In this document: positions 9,001-15,450 of the stretch, in pieces
Position numbering within the stretch: the stretch's first letter is position 1
How the letters are laid out: each line of letters starts with the position of its first letter
Source: a virus
DNA: 60,040 nt
Reading direction: 5' to 3' (one strand)
IMG/VR virus record: IMGVR_UViG_3300044825_000703
Span: 1-60,040 of that record
Notes under the pieces: model-generated
The model's input: only the letters and a program-made list of their open reading frames with translations
Databases searched by the model: none
Told to the model about the DNA's origin: nothing
Program-made: the position numbers and the translations under genes

Positions 9001-11482
9001 TCAGTTCCTGATGCAGGGTGGGCTTCGGTACAACCCGGAAACCAAGCGTATCGAAGCGCATCAAGCTGATGGCAGTATGCTCGATGTCTACATAAATGAG
9101 CGTGCGCTGAAGAACAAGCTCGGGGATGAGCGAGGGGCCATGCTGGCCCAGGGTTACTTTGAAGCCAAACGTTCCAAGAACATTCGTGATGAGATGGCCC
9201 AATTAGCCGAGGAGATCGAGGTCCAAAAAGAAGCTCTCGATGACGCCCGTGATCGTCTGCGTGAGCTTAAGAAGGAGAAGGCTGCTGATAGTGCAATCGA
9301 CCGACAACAGAAGGTCGTGGACCGTCTGGCTGATGAGTACAACGAGACCAAGACACAGCTCGATGAAATCGTTCGGATCAACGAAGAAAAGGTGTTGATG
9401 TCTGACGAAGAGATCGAGGCGTTCATTGATCAGGACGCCGTGTATCCCGAGCTTAGAAACATGATGGATGCTTGGATGGCAACCAATCGGCGGCTGCTGG
9501 GCATGATGCGACAAGTTCGCATGATCAGTGAAAAACGCTATAAGCGGCTCATGTCGATCAAGGACTATGTGCCCTGGCAGCGAGTCCAAGATGACGACGT
9601 AGACATTCACTACGTGGGGAATCCTCGGTCGGCTACGAACATCACGAAGGAAAGGGCGTTCAAAAAGGGCAAGGTCGAGCGTGCTGTTGCTTATATCCCA
9701 GACAACATGACGGACAACATCATCCGTCTGACTCAGAGCGTCCTGCGTCAGTACGCCGCTTTAAGGATAGTGGATGAGTACGCCACAAGGGACCCAGAGA
9801 CCGGGAAGATCAAGACCTTTGCCAAGGCAGACAGGAATAAAGGCCGATTCGACTACATCTCTGACGGTCGTCGAGTGGTTGTTGAGGTCAAAGATCCGGT
9901 GATTGCTGAAGCGGTGTATGGCCGGGATTCGGTGGATCTTCGAGCCCCAGAAGCGATTGCTGCGGCCACAAACTTCATGCGCCGGGCCATCACAATTGAC
10001 CCGTTCTTCCAGATGTCTCAGGTCATCAAGGATGCTCCTACTGCGGCCATTGTGACTGGTGTACGGAATCCTTGGGCTTTGATGGGCAGTGTGATGACGT
10101 CCTTTGCTAAGACGGTCGTCAATGCAGACCCTGTGGCAGACATCCTGCGGGCCAACGGTATCGGTGGCTTCCAAGCCATCACGCGGACGCCTGAAGCAGC
10201 GGTGAAACGGAAGAAGGGTCTGGTGAATCGGTCGGTGGGTGCCGCGACTCTGGAGTTGATGGATCACATTGGGGATGCGTCCGACTTCGCAGCCCGTATT
10301 GCGGCCTACAAGCGAACAATGGCTGAGACGGGTGATGAGGCGCTTGCTCTGTATCGAGCAGCTAATGTGATCAACTTCAACCGGCTTGGTTCGTCTGGTG
10401 CGATCAGGACGTTCGTGACCTACGTCAACTTTGCCAATGCCTACCTCCAGTCGATTGATACTCTGTTCACGGCTCTGACTGCACGAGGCGCACGGGGACG
10501 AGATACCAAGAAAGCTCTGGGCATCATGGCGGCAACGGTAGCTCAGCTCACAGCTCTGACCCTGGCATATAGCTGGCTGGTCGGTGGAGATGATGAGTAC
10601 GAGAAGCTGGACGACGCGACCAAGGTTCGTAACTTCTTCATCCCGAAGTCGGTCACTGGAACCGATAGTGGAATCCTGATTCCGATCAACACATCGGCGG
10701 CGTTCATCTTTAAGGCGATGCCTGAGCTGACCTACAACATGTTTGCCAGCCAGGCTACCAAAACGCCGATGGATGCGACTCGGTACAAGAAGGCTGTATC
10801 GGAAGCAGCGGCGGATGCGTTCTTTGGTCCTGAGCCTGTTCCGAGTGCTATCAGGCCGATCATTGAGATCGCCATGAACCGTAGCTTCTTCACCGAGCGC
10901 CCCCTGACCCCGCGCGGAACGGAGACCCTTGAGAAGTTCCAGCAGTTCACGGATCAAACCTCTGAGCTCGGCAAGTTGCTCGGCCAGGCTGGTGGCTTGA
11001 GTCCTATCGAGTGGGATCACTTGATCCGAGGAACCACCGGTGTCGCCGGGATGCTGGCCCAATACGGCTCCAACATGATCGGTGAGTATCTGAACGTCCG
11101 ACCCGAATCAACGGCCAAGCAGTTGCCGGGTGTTGGGAGGTTCATCGCCCCCGAGATTGGTCGCGGTCCTGAAGCTTTGTTCTACGATCTCCATGAAAGG
11201 GTTCGTAAGGCGACAGCAACCTACAAGGACCTGGAAGCAACGGGTCAGTACGAAAAGGCCGAGAAGTTTGATTCTGAGAAGAACCTGCTCATCGACCTGT
11301 CCCGTGAGATGAACCGGACTGAATCTAAGCTCAAGAAGATCAACGCCGAGATCCGAATGCTGTCGAGGGGTCGGGAAGAAGGGACGGCCAAGGAACGTCG
11401 CAGGGAAATCACGGAGCTTCAGAGAGACAAGCAGGAGCTGCTCGACGGGATTGAGATGCTGAGGAAGGAAGCGGGTCTGTAA
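3074..11482 (+). CDS. Giant polyvalent virion protein (ParB-like, GHKL ATPase, metallopeptidase, LPD38-like)
   Basis: 2802 residues. Order seen: FVPLD repeat and ILPPEASISSFVKGR near the N-terminus; a hydrophobic Gly/Ala segment at about 222-270; a Pro/Glu linker at about 470-610; a ParB/Srx-like domain at about 627-750 with ISGRHRFDLA; a helical region; a GHKL (HSP90/MutL-type) ATPase at about 1185-1420 with the N-box KELLQNAFDAV, DNARGMT and GGLGLAKMG; a Zn-peptidase motif HEIAH at 1730-1734; an Arg/Gly/Ala linker at about 1790-1860; a coiled coil at about 2040-2105; and a C-terminal region with NFNRLGSSGAIRTF resembling LPD38 of polyvalent proteins (family knowledge). Such proteins are thought to enter the host with phage DNA and counter or reprogram it; that role is inferred. 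The linker overlaps a convincing out-of-frame gene at 8430, so the protein may be a fusion. Confidence 0.85.
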   Translation: MRFVPLDAAEQSVTQFRFVPLDQPAPAKEPQVIDRAPEEFPPGIASSSPMRLPRDFSIPVETPPVAGLQPVQETEPILPPEASISSFVKGREPELTEYTPTLMQRIAELLPSNRARALNEYIARQIARERGIPIEQVYTEAGGARPIFNPEGRPPVTAAVEAAEVVAKEIPEIPAGAATAALRAYRAGEIPVADQSWVDRAITAMNPERQGKPDPNYQAFQGLGPSIGFSLANLVASVVAGSAATTVTGGNPVAGVAAGMAASGTVAYRASKDEFLERVKKKLDKESTNLYGKPLGKDDWEAAKEEFDSAATQYGLWEAIPEAVSNAIFLKAFSGPAKGMSQSMLASVGQKAGALAAEQATETVTALGQNAAERKAKLTEQELSVADAFRQQFVQTLLTSGVMAGGMKGKELATDFYRTYVEPRVDPASALGRAIQADIEAVAFSPEAIQREAAFLMATGARPQGLAELARAVAIPPATPEEPEAPEAPEAPVVRAEPTLPEVTPEAPGRAEPTLETEPTVDGQAEPTLPAEEEPVVLRPTRRGPPVEEVIEDVPAIPGMPSIEEPSYVFTPIDGGVTPVAPTAETPPAEPLVTPTSAAAAVPVEPTVPTFVKAKETEPEPPNLEAQGLATVEVPLNQLSLSKDVPQFKLGATAKGVVEPLGGKFERTGVAPIQVWRRLDGSLEVISGRHRFDLAQRSGEKTIPAQIHDEAQGFTRDHAAVLDAELNIRDGQGKAKDYVNYFKASGIDRETAESRGLLARATGKRAYTIATQGSDELLAALRADAIPEEAAFYIALNAPNDSRIQAVGINAMNNGKTMNMAVNTMQAVQALAGEQGVTVDMFGLDDSAIREAEAMAKIASRKQRELQTRLSAITGASKNPALAKAEGIDIKDPEAVKRRIEELRQQKAAWENWQTNSDLIAEVRAERGTPPPELQLTGETEAEIRAREEAEQAGATEAEKKRQADLARDMFALEGEAAPTEVKPPEQAGMFEETPVIEPVAEQAVEAPAPEAPAVAPEIERLQKTYDDAKAALDALGPEPPKPRTERQFFGKNGREGADPETVRRYDEGVKKYNSWKRKYGKLKKDEVDASNALFRATQPTKAQVKEETKLVEDTTKAVLEAKLNDFMVGDQVRFGNTPGVVIGLEGDYVRFRPDAARSPKAYQRVPKTSLTMVARPDTTSEVSYSKGQDSKFGEEAGQLNADMGGLIQLLGANMYASNLADVTVKELLQNAFDAVKGAVSSKKGPALYKTGSIEIKVDSGTRTISIKDNARGMTPEIVRDAFFTIAGSEKSDLDPSERSGGLGLAKMGFMLGSDRLQLDTVRDGVRIKVDTTAKDIANNNFKIVKSPAPKKEHGTTVTVTIPENYTDPRTGEAKPIWFPWSVRSISPLTKPLIGPVKVDVDINGDKQTLPVGTNFPEDKYQSFKANFDWGSADIYFGIERKSDTWQTNHQVLSSGVYQFDQEFTLNKEKIPYDIIVNVKPNVDAKHPDYPFENSRERFKGRLKNDIGSLTNYLGTIARGYEAAGLQESFKGIVSMPRVEAGADIAGMADKLKKSFGTQGAQAPSELKPLPKEVTITPTEVRDTRTQQVLVDTQKAAEKEKASTFKGEKVKESKDFMIDLKQDPKLPIFHNNTNVDFVEVGRDYGDPEQFFAELGTLMVEMKEDLAKSGIYGYEKLSPDNLFFAGISIDKDYGGVHIKVPYKAVLINPFYDWGARTLFGVRGNILNTMIHEIAHTGSMDHGVAHNGQMIKVEQYLNDEGLMDYYRDAILDVLRRHESTFTAMRDAYGRSTTKNTAKSLEDVQKDAAAASARGDRGRGADEAGTVPAGEGQGRGEGVRATAASRAEGEVGGRPGEAGRVEPADQAERERVDELLDEFNRPKVTGRELETVKSRLMPSTSSIRSTFKEMVDNPSQAVNMIFGPLNRGIAQARNYLFFSGAGLEEADAKRYANQVRTANDEATATLALDNMLHGNGIAVQFLMQGGLRYNPETKRIEAHQADGSMLDVYINERALKNKLGDERGAMLAQGYFEAKRSKNIRDEMAQLAEEIEVQKEALDDARDRLRELKKEKAADSAIDRQQKVVDRLADEYNETKTQLDEIVRINEEKVLMSDEEIEAFIDQDAVYPELRNMMDAWMATNRRLLGMMRQVRMISEKRYKRLMSIKDYVPWQRVQDDDVDIHYVGNPRSATNITKERAFKKGKVERAVAYIPDNMTDNIIRLTQSVLRQYAALRIVDEYATRDPETGKIKTFAKADRNKGRFDYISDGRRVVVEVKDPVIAEAVYGRDSVDLRAPEAIAAATNFMRRAITIDPFFQMSQVIKDAPTAAIVTGVRNPWALMGSVMTSFAKTVVNADPVADILRANGIGGFQAITRTPEAAVKRKKGLVNRSVGAATLELMDHIGDASDFAARIAAYKRTMAETGDEALALYRAANVINFNRLGSSGAIRTFVTYVNFANAYLQSIDTLFTALTARGARGRDTKKALGIMAATVAQLTALTLAYSWLVGGDDEYEKLDDATKVRNFFIPKSVTGTDSGILIPINTSAAFIFKAMPELTYNMFASQATKTPMDATRYKKAVSEAAADAFFGPEPVPSAIRPIIEIAMNRSFFTERPLTPRGTETLEKFQQFTDQTSELGKLLGQAGGLSPIEWDHLIRGTTGVAGMLAQYGSNMIGEYLNVRPESTAKQLPGVGRFIAPEIGRGPEALFYDLHERVRKATATYKDLEATGQYEKAEKFDSEKNLLIDLSREMNRTESKLKKINAEIRMLSRGREEGTAKERRREITELQRDKQELLDGIEMLRKEAGL
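8430..8648 (+). CDS. Nested 72-residue protein in the +1 frame of the polyvalent gene
   Basis: ATG at 8430 is preceded by GAGGG at 8419-8423 with 6 bases of spacing. The product is charged and helical (LEEIEAGVRTRLGLYRQEKD in its middle). From about codon 14 nearly every third base is G or C (CTG, GAG, AAG, GTG, GCC), while in the giant ORF's frame the same stretch has mostly A/T third bases and reads as low-complexity Arg/Gly/Ala/Glu. This is the signature of the nested frame being the one under codon selection. Function unknown. The alternative is that the giant ORF became fused by reading through a formerly separate small gene. Confidence 0.6.
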   Translation: MDDLQQRTLQSLLRMSRKTPPQHRLEEIEAGVRTRLGLYRQEKDKEGAKVYEQLLPVVLKAKSAADLEKLVA

Positions 11483-11507
11483 AAAAACGGAGGGTCCAGC
11501 CCTCCGT
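11481..11507 (-). terminator. Rho-independent terminator of the 11.5-13 kb leftward unit
   Basis: Perfect 8-bp stem ACGGAGGG/CCCTCCGT (11487-11494 with 11500-11507) and a 5-base loop. The seven A at 11481-11487 are a U-tract when read leftward. The end of the plus-strand giant gene overlaps it, but no U-tract follows in that direction, so it serves mainly the minus strand. Confidence 0.8.
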
Positions 11508-11533
11508 AAGACCACACAGCACCCGTAACACGT

Positions 11534-11881
11534 TCATTCTATGGGCGTGATCACTACGGTGCAAGATCCGCCCTTCTGAACCTCTTGCCGGATGAGATGT
11601 AGGTCATCTATGTCTGAGTCATCCTCGAAGCATCCAGCGTGCTGAAGTGCGTCCAGAAGAGCCTTGGTCACGTTATCGAGGTCTCGTGTCCTACGGTCGG
11701 GCGGATAGAGCGCCACGAAAACGGCGATCTTGCCCGTCATTGTTTGATACCCAGCCTCGGCTACACGCTCACTCACTTCCCTCCTGAACTCCATCCCTTT
11801 CTTCCCGACAAACCTCCGCATACCTTTCGTCCCCCAGTAGTGATTTACGGATGGCGGGTAAGGAAGCGTAAGGGTGATCAT
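11534..11881 (-). CDS. rusA: RusA-like Holliday junction resolvase
   Basis: 115 residues, starting at MITLTLPYPPSVNHYWG, which matches the usual RusA N-terminus; an upstream ATG would add a tail unlike the family. The acidic motif RTRDLDNVTKALLDAL carries the catalytic Asp residues, followed by D..D (DSDIDD). RusA enzymes cut four-way junctions and help resolve recombination or packaging intermediates. GGAG lies 8 bases before the ATG. It is the last gene before the leftward terminator. Confidence 0.9.
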   Translation of the reverse strand: MITLTLPYPPSVNHYWGTKGMRRFVGKKGMEFRREVSERVAEAGYQTMTGKIAVFVALYPPDRRTRDLDNVTKALLDALQHAGCFEDDSDIDDLHLIRQEVQKGGSCTVVITPIE

Positions 11882-11987
11882 TGAAGATGCTCCGAAGTTC
11901 TCGCAGGGCGAGCTTGGTGGATTCTGGGTACGCTCCTGACAATTCCTGATGTCGTTCAAGCAGCCTGATCAAGTCGATCACTAACAT
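11769..11987 (-). CDS. Small protein overlapping rusA
   Basis: 72 residues, MLVIDLIRLLERHQE..., no recognised family. The ATG lies within the end of the ParB-like gene and the stop lies 113 bases inside rusA in another frame. It fills the otherwise empty 74 bases before rusA and its N-terminal half looks protein-like; the C-terminal part may be passenger sequence. Confidence 0.45.
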   Translation of the reverse strand: MLVIDLIRLLERHQELSGAYPESTKLALRELRSIFNDHPYASLPAIRKSLLGDERYAEVCREERDGVQEGSE

Positions 11988-12786
11988 AGTTCAGCTTCCT
12001 CAGCCTGCTCTTCAGGCTCTTGATCGCAGACAGGAGTTCGGCGTTACGGTTCTGAAGATAGTCACGAGACTCGGTAAGTGTCTTCACTTCCAGCTCAAGC
12101 TCAACAATCCTCTTCCTCATCTCTTCCATACGCTCTTCGAGGTCGATCTTCTCGAACTCCGAACCATCGTATTGGCCGAGAGCGATCTTGTCCTTCAAAA
12201 CCTCGTTCTCACTGGCCAGGCTGTTAATCGTGTCTAGGAGCTCGTTTCCTTCCTGGGAAGGGGTAGGTACCACCTCGGTCTTTTCAACGTCTGGTAGAGG
12301 CTCTGAGATGGCCTTGGCTACCTCCTCGCGCTGCTTCTTTGGGATGCTGGCTGTGACGGCCACCATGCGCTTCTTGAGTCGGCCGATGGCGACGTCTGAG
12401 CAGTTGAGGTGCTTGGCGATCTGACGGTTGGACCATCCTTTCGTGACGGGGTGTTGCTCCATCTTCCGGAGGATGTTGATCTTGTCGTCCAAGGACAGGG
12501 ATAGGCCGCGCCGAGTGTTGGCAGCGAAGGCGAAGAGCCGCGCTTCTTCGAGCGTTCCCGTTTTGACTGTGGCCCCGATCTCAGTTGCGCCCGCCATTCG
12601 AGCGGCGAGAACCCGGTGGAATCCATCGGCCAGCCAGACGTCCTTCCCATCATTGAAGACAACGATGTCCTCGAAAGGAACACCGGTGAGCATCATCTGT
12701 GCAAAGTCTTCGACCTGCTCTTGGTCGATCTTCTTCCGTACCTGTGTATCGCCATCCAGCCGGATGATGGCCACATTAATCAGCAT
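11956..12786 (-). CDS. ParB-like nuclease-domain protein with C-terminal coiled coil
   Basis: 276 residues from the ATG at 12786 (AAGGAG about 6 bases upstream). Residues 1-90 form a ParB/Srx-like domain (DTQVRKKID..., WLADGFHRVLAARMAG). A helix-turn-helix follows (SNRQIAKHLNCSDVAIGRLKK, about 130-155). Residues about 180-270 are a long Glu/Leu-rich coiled coil. In phages such proteins act as DNA-binding regulators or nucleases; which applies here cannot be decided. It pairs with rusA, and a second ParB-like domain lies in the polyvalent protein. Confidence 0.8.
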   Translation of the reverse strand: MLINVAIIRLDGDTQVRKKIDQEQVEDFAQMMLTGVPFEDIVVFNDGKDVWLADGFHRVLAARMAGATEIGATVKTGTLEEARLFAFAANTRRGLSLSLDDKINILRKMEQHPVTKGWSNRQIAKHLNCSDVAIGRLKKRMVAVTASIPKKQREEVAKAISEPLPDVEKTEVVPTPSQEGNELLDTINSLASENEVLKDKIALGQYDGSEFEKIDLEERMEEMRKRIVELELEVKTLTESRDYLQNRNAELLSAIKSLKSRLRKLNYVSDRLDQAA

Positions 12787-12788
12787 CG

Positions 12789-12956
12789 CTACTCCTTGAA
12801 AGTGTCGCCCGTCCAAAGCGGGTCGTCTGGGAACAGTACGTCAAAAAGGTCGAGTTCCACTATAGGGGTAATCCCGTAGTGAACAAAATAAAGTTTTTGC
12901 TTGCCTTTTAAACGCAAAACGGAATGACGGCCAACGACGCAGTTACTGTAAGTCAC
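12789..12956 (-). CDS. Small protein upstream of the ParB-like gene
   Basis: 55 residues if it starts at GTG 12956 (VTYSNCVVGRHSVL...). It ends two bases before the next ATG. The C-terminal half (LYFVHYGITPIVELDLFDVLF) looks like a folded protein, whereas the in-frame extension upstream is Arg/Lys/His-rich and unconvincing. No family recognised. Confidence 0.45.
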   Translation of the reverse strand: MTYSNCVVGRHSVLRLKGKQKLYFVHYGITPIVELDLFDVLFPDDPLWTGDTFKE

Positions 12957-13469
12957 GTTGCGTCGCCTTTGCTTTTGCCCTCGCAACCATTGGAAGTGAC
13001 CTGTCGTGTGTTGGAAGTGACGTTTGGCCTTGCGTGTTCGCGGAATGTAAGTTTTTGCTCGCTTTTCCGCTGGCCCGCTTCCTCTTCGGCCAAACTCGGG
13101 CAAAAGTCAGCCTAAGGGTGAGTGTTAGTTTATAACATCCCACCACCCGACTTTTTCCCGGTAAACCCGGTATGCGTCTCAGGGCAACTTATAACGCACT
13201 CAGGAGCTTTTCACCGTTGCCGGTGCCTACCACGGCCCCCTGCCAGTCCGCACTCCCCGATGCCATTCCGCCCCGGATGCGTCCTGAAACTCACCGCTTG
13301 CGCCTGGTTCTTCTGTGCGCTTACCTTGACAGCCAGAACGTTGAAGGATCCGACGCTTTCCGGCCTACCCCGACTCTGCGGCATCCACCGCTGCGGGTTC
13401 CTCCAGTAGCCCCCTACCATACCTAGCCCGATAGACTCTGCCAAGACCCAGCTACCTGCTGGGGAGGTT
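12957..13469. other. 513-base stretch without a convincing gene
   Basis: ORFs of 60-95 codons exist on both strands but none reads like a protein. Visible here: TTGGAAGTGAC twice (12990-13000, 13011-13021), 21 bases apart, operator-like; TTATAAC twice (near 13129 and 13189); CCCGGTA twice near 13160; and a small stem CCCAGC/GCTGGG (13447-13463) just after the stop of the next leftward gene. It probably contains the promoter of the leftward rusA unit, but no clean -35/-10 pair was found. Confidence 0.5.
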
Positions 13470-13742
13470 TTACTTCATAGGCTCATCCACCAACTTGCCG
13501 CGCTCAATACCGACTCGGTGTTTGATCTCGACGGCGTAATAGGTGAAGTCAAGATGGCCGTGGCTTACAGCGTTGGCTGCAAACTCACGGCACTTCTCGA
13601 TAGCCGTATCCATGCTTTCATGAAGGTACTTGAACTTTGCCGAGTGCCCAGAAGGAGAACGCATAAACACTGCGTACTTGGGATCGGTCGCTTCGTGCAG
13701 TTGATGCACGGCCTTCTTACGAGAACGAAATGCGCCTTCCAT
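13470..13742 (-). CDS. Small protein downstream of the structured RNA
   Basis: 90 residues, MEGAFRSRKKAVHQLHEATD..., basic N-terminus, ending YYAVEIKHRVGIERGKLVDEP. AAAGGAC lies 6 bases before the ATG. No family recognised. Its ATG is about 30 bases beyond the strong terminator of the RNA at 13774-13906, so it may be controlled by readthrough (attenuation). Confidence 0.7.
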   Translation of the reverse strand: MEGAFRSRKKAVHQLHEATDPKYAVFMRSPSGHSAKFKYLHESMDTAIEKCREFAANAVSHGHLDFTYYAVEIKHRVGIERGKLVDEPMK

Positions 13743-13773
13743 GACTGTCCTTTGTTAGGGCGTGGAAGAGGCG

Positions 13774-13906
13774 AAAAAAAACCTTCTAGAATGACCCCGG
13801 AGAGAGAACCCTTTCGGGCTACCCCATTCGGGGTCGGAGTCGTTCTAGAAGGCTCTTAGTCAGTCTCTCTCACTAACTATGCTTCGCGTTGGTTTCGACA
13901 CCAACG
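13774..13906 (-). ncRNA. Structured RNA (sRNA or attenuator leader) ending in a U8 terminator
   Basis: Read leftward from a near-consensus promoter. Helices: P1 CGTTGGT/ACCAACG with a 6-base loop; P2 TAGTTAGT/ACTGACTA (one G-U) with loop GAGAGAG; P3 CCTTCTAGAA/TTCTAGAAGG enclosing P4 ACCCC/GGGGT and P5 CCC/GGG capped by GAAA. The P2 loop plus the next base (GAGAGAGA) is an exact complement of TCTCTCTC inside P3, so a pseudoknot is possible. GACCCCG can pair either locally (P4) or with CGGGGTC across the domain, giving two exclusive states. Eight U follow P3. No coding potential seen. Not a family I recognise. Confidence 0.65.
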
Positions 13907-13912
13907 GGATGA

Positions 13913-13941
13913 ATCATACCCACCCATCAACGACCCGTCAA
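13913..13941 (-). promoter_or_regulatory. Sigma-70-type promoter for the structured RNA
   Basis: On the minus strand TTGACG (13941-13936), a 17-base spacer, then TATGAT (13918-13913). An A/T-rich tract (13951-13966), part of the 97-bp repeat, sits just upstream like an UP element. Predicted start is near 13906. Confidence 0.65.
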
Positions 13942-13950
13942 GATGGGGAC

Positions 13951-14047
13951 AAAAAACTTGAAATTTAGAAAACGCCTCTGTAAGTCATTGAAAACAAACC
14001 ACAAAAGAGTGCAACATTGTTGCACCCCTACGACGAGTGTGGTTATT
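13951..14047. repeat. 97-bp inverted repeat, copy A
   Basis: Aligns without gaps to the reverse complement of 30146-30242; by hand count about 72 of 97 bases agree. Best-kept parts are AAAAAACTTGAAATTTA, AAGTCATTGA, the palindrome GTGCAACATTGTTGCAC followed by CCCTACG, and GGTTATT at the edge. It lies between the endolysin stop and the structured-RNA promoter. Confidence 0.85.
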
Positions 14048-14625
14048 TAGACTTCATCCTTGAAGGCGACGAGGGCGATTTCGTACTGCTTCTGCCGCTC
14101 TTTGAGGTGCATTAGGGCTGGTCCGTTCACGATGCGGGTGACCTTAGTCATGTCGTCTGCGACCTCGTTGCAACCGTTCTCGTGCCAGAACCATGCGGCC
14201 GAGAGTGCCGCGTACTCCGGGGTTTTGAGGAGCTTCGGCTCGGCTACGAAGTCCACACCGAGGGCGTCACTACAGGCTTTGTAGTTTTTCTCCCAAGTGA
14301 GCTGGATCATGCCTCTGCCGTGATAGCCGTTGTAGAGCTTCTCGCTCAGGGCTAGGGGGTTCTCAACATACGGCGCTGCGGCCTTCGGGTCTCCGTTGAA
14401 GACACGCTTGAAGATGTTTGCCAGGCGATTCGCGTTCCGGTAGAAGAGGTTCTCCTCCATCCATCTGAGGCCACCGGTCTCGATGGTGATGGTGGCGATG
14501 AATGCGGCCTTCTGCTCCGGCGTGGAGATATTGAACCGTTCCATAGCGGCATTGAGCGGCTCAACGTACTTCTCGCAGGCCCACTGTGATGCGCCTGTGG
14601 CTTGCATCAGTTGCTCAAGCGTCAT
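14047..14625 (-). CDS. GH19 (chitinase-like) endolysin
   Basis: 192 residues from MTLEQLMQATGAS (AGGAA upstream, ATGA overlap with the holin stop). Glycoside hydrolase 19 features: TIETGGLRWMEENLFYRNA with the catalytic Glu region, YHGRGMIQLTWEKNY and WFWHENGCNEVAD. These phage enzymes cut peptidoglycan glycan strands. There is no signal peptide, so export depends on the adjacent holin. It is the last gene of the 14-25.7 kb leftward unit. Confidence 0.9.
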   Translation of the reverse strand: MTLEQLMQATGASQWACEKYVEPLNAAMERFNISTPEQKAAFIATITIETGGLRWMEENLFYRNANRLANIFKRVFNGDPKAAAPYVENPLALSEKLYNGYHGRGMIQLTWEKNYKACSDALGVDFVAEPKLLKTPEYAALSAAWFWHENGCNEVADDMTKVTRIVNGPALMHLKERQKQYEIALVAFKDEV

Positions 14626-15035
14626 GATTTGTTCCTGATGTTGAAGATCTTCTCTACCGTCCTGCCTCCAAAGTACGCCAGCATGATGAGCTGACCCCAT
14701 TCGCCCAGCAGCTTGACGTAAGACTCGTTGACGCTCCATCCAAACGCAGAGGCGGAGGCAAACGTGAAGTAGGCACACAGGATCGCTATGAGGGTCATGG
14801 GACGGATGTTTTTAGATAGCCAGCTATCCGACCCCATGTCTGACTGCCAGCGCTCCGTGGTGTTCTTTTCCTCGACCTCGAAGAGCTTGGTTTCGTTGGC
14901 AATCCGCGCCAGCTCGCCCGCTTGATGAAGCTGCTCAAGCTCGGCCTGCGCTTTGGCCTTGGCTTCCGGGTCTGGTAGGACCTTATCAAGAATCTTCCCT
15001 GCGAACGGTAGCAAGGCGGTCAGTGCAGGTAGCAT
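14622..15035 (-). CDS. Holin of the 3TM type
   Basis: About 137 residues. Of two adjacent ATGs (15038, 15035) the second has the better spacing from AAGGAG. The N-terminal LPALTALLPFAGKILDKVLPDPEAKAKAQ, an amphipathic helix, then SWLSKNIRPMTLIAILCAYF and GEWGQLIMLAYFGGRTVEKIF match phage holins of the 3TM family. It opens the inner membrane for the GH19 endolysin, to which it is coupled by ATGA. Confidence 0.85.
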   Translation of the reverse strand: MLPALTALLPFAGKILDKVLPDPEAKAKAQAELEQLHQAGELARIANETKLFEVEEKNTTERWQSDMGSDSWLSKNIRPMTLIAILCAYFTFASASAFGWSVNESYVKLLGEWGQLIMLAYFGGRTVEKIFNIRNKS

Positions 15036-15053
15036 CATGCGCTCCTTCAAATG

Positions 15054-15075
15054 AAAACCCCGGCCGAAGCCGGGG
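15054..15075 (-). terminator. Hairpin upstream of the lysis pair
   Basis: CCCCGGC/GCCGGGG stem (15058-15064 with 15069-15075), loop CGAA, four U on the minus strand. A partial terminator that would lower readthrough from the early genes into holin and endolysin. Confidence 0.6.
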
Positions 15076-15126
15076 CGAGGATGACCACTGCCAGGAGGTC
15101 ATGCCGAAGGGGTCGGCCCGTCAACT

Positions 15127-15450
15127 CTATAGAACCAGTCCATCACTGTCAACAGGCTTCATAGAGACAACGAGGTGACCCTGCTCCAGGAGTCGCCTAA
15201 GTGTTCGCGCGTTCATCCTCTCGGCAAATTCGCGTTTTTCGTATCTGCTCATTTGGCGTCCCTGGTCGTACTCGGCGTGGCACTGGTGACACAGGTGCAT
15301 GATCGTGGCGTCAGAGGCTTTGATGCCCATGCCTTTGCCGTGATTTGAATGTGCGCTGACAACGGTGCCGTCACGGGTGCCACAGTTTACGCACGACTGA
15401 CCTTCGGCCAGTTGCAAGAGCTTAGGGTTTCTGTATGTTGTTGGCTTCAT
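15127..15450 (-). CDS. DUF1364-type Cys/His putative nuclease
   Basis: 107 residues from MKPTTYRNPKLLQLAEGQSC. CVNCG, SAHSNHGKGMGIKASD and LCHQCHAEYD are the Cys/His pattern of the DUF1364 family, found next to recombination genes in lambdoid-type phages and considered HNH-like. The exact activity is not established. It overlaps the end of the upstream gene by 29 bases. 15076-15126 holds no gene except a 25-codon plus-strand ORF preceded by CACTGCCA and GGAGG, probably chance. Confidence 0.75.
   Translation of the reverse strand: MKPTTYRNPKLLQLAEGQSCVNCGTRDGTVVSAHSNHGKGMGIKASDATIMHLCHQCHAEYDQGRQMSRYEKREFAERMNARTLRRLLEQGHLVVSMKPVDSDGLVL

Noticed and set aside
9761-11062. 433-codon ORF on the minus strand
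   Set aside because: Lies fully antisense to the C-terminal part of the polyvalent gene; its translation is Arg/His/Gln/Gly-rich without domain features.
13122-13444. Overlapping ORFs of 77-95 codons on both strands
   Set aside because: No ribosome site at good spacing, no protein-like pattern, and the frames compete with each other.
13774-13906. Structured region considered as a tRNA or tmRNA
   Set aside because: No acceptor/T-arm consensus, no CCA, no anticodon arm of 5 bp with a 7-base loop in the proper place.
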